Origin: Streptococcus constellatus subsp. constellatus
GTDB lineage: Bacteria; Bacillota; Bacilli; Lactobacillales; Streptococcaceae
Assembly (NCBI RefSeq): GCF_023167545.1
Contig: NZ_AP014647.1
Coordinates: 62,001-126,000 of the forward strand
Direction of reading: 5' to 3'
DNA: 64,000 nucleotides
Under the pieces are notes generated by a model, which did no database searches, had not been told where the DNA came from, and saw only the letters and a list, made by a program, of their open reading frames with translations. Made by a program: the position numbers and the translations under genes. This document shows, in pieces, positions 63,559 to 64,000 of this stretch; position 1 is the stretch's first letter; each line of letters begins with the position of its first letter.

Positions 63559-64000
63559 ATGGACAGTTTTGATAAAGGCTGGTTTGTTCTGCAAACCTAC
63601 TCGGGTTATGAAAATAAAGTAAAAGAAAATCTTTTGCAACGTGCGCAAACCTACAATATGTTGGAAAACATTTTGCGCGTGGAAATCCCAACACAAACGG
63701 TACAAGTAGAGAAAAATGGAAAAACGAAAGAAGTTGAAGAAAATCGTTTTCCAGGTTATGTCTTGGTAGAAATGGTGATGACAGATGAAGCGTGGTTTGT
63801 CGTACGGAATACACCAAACGTAACCGGTTTTGTCGGTTCACACGGAAATCGCTCTAAACCAACTCCGCTTTTGGAAGAAGAAATCCGTCAAATTTTGATT
63901 TCAATGGGACAAACCGTTCAAGAATTCGATATTCATGTGAAAGTTGGCGATACTGTGCGTATCATTGATGGAGCTTTTGCAGATTATACAGGTAAAATCA
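63559..64000 (+). CDS. nusG: Transcription antitermination protein NusG, 5' part
   Basis: 147 codons to the window edge. The NGN domain starts W-F-V-L-Q-T-Y-S-G-Y-E-N-K-V; R-F-P-G-Y-V-L-V-E-M and P-N-V-T-G-F-V-G are conserved blocks. The KOW domain begins with V-G-D-T-V-R-I-I-D-G-A-F-A at the end of the window. It binds RNA polymerase and modulates pausing and termination. AGGAAAGGAAG precedes the ATG. Confidence 0.97.
   Translation, partial: MDSFDKGWFVLQTYSGYENKVKENLLQRAQTYNMLENILRVEIPTQTVQVEKNGKTKEVEENRFPGYVLVEMVMTDEAWFVVRNTPNVTGFVGSHGNRSKPTPLLEEEIRQILISMGQTVQEFDIHVKVGDTVRIIDGAFADYTGKI

Overview
The window reads as a stretch of chromosome from a low-GC Gram-positive coccus, an oral (viridans-type) Streptococcus. 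The evidence is pbp2a next to rpmG-secE-nusG, adcRCBA, copYAZ, a sialic-acid (nan) operon, a V-type ATPase operon, AdhE, LPXTG surface proteins and a choline-binding-repeat protein. I cannot name the species from the sequence alone. I see no rRNA, tRNA, CRISPR array or intact insertion sequence.

Layout: 1-2527 is the tail of an amino-sugar/galactose catabolic cluster (agaS end, lacD, galM). A convergent choline-binding-type secreted protein follows, then ruvB with a small nucleotidyltransferase gene. Downstream is a candidate CiaR-controlled small RNA (about 5327-5411). Positions 5720-14022 form a compact sortase-assembled pilus island: a coiled-coil protein, a signal peptidase, a VWA tip adhesin, a major pilin, a class C sortase and a decayed second sortase. 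14273-16929 is a tight operon of tyrosine phosphatase, MORN protein and OatA-like acyltransferase, followed by adhE and a broken HAD gene. 20999-27903 is a catabolite-controlled sialic-acid uptake and catabolism operon with a convergent RpiR regulator. 29040-37688 is a nine-gene V-ATPase operon whose K subunit keeps all the Na+-coordinating residues known from Enterococcus hirae. Next come thrC, a MATE exporter, a HAD hydrolase, a decayed small gene, and a phasin-like gene with a UbiB kinase. A TetR regulator diverges from a 2081-residue LPKTG adhesin with 13 pilin-linker repeats. The end of the window holds an orphan membrane protein, adcRCBA (zinc), copYAZ (copper), a pseudouridine synthase, pbp2a, rpmG, secE and the start of nusG.

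How the genes work together: much of the window serves the cell surface and host-sugar use. There are two separate LPXTG adhesion systems (the pilus island and the TetR-linked giant adhesin). There is also sialic acid scavenging under CcpA and RpiR control, O-acetylation of wall peptidoglycan, and metal homeostasis under AdcR and CopY with recognisable operators.

Less routine points are the CiaR-box small RNA, a perfect 28-bp inverted repeat between pilin and sortase genes, and a sortase without the usual lid motif. Others are three genes each carrying a single in-frame stop, two copies of a palindromic mobile-element-like repeat 30 kb apart, paired palindromic operators at the TetR/adhesin divergence, and three housekeeping genes whose best promoters predict leaderless mRNAs.
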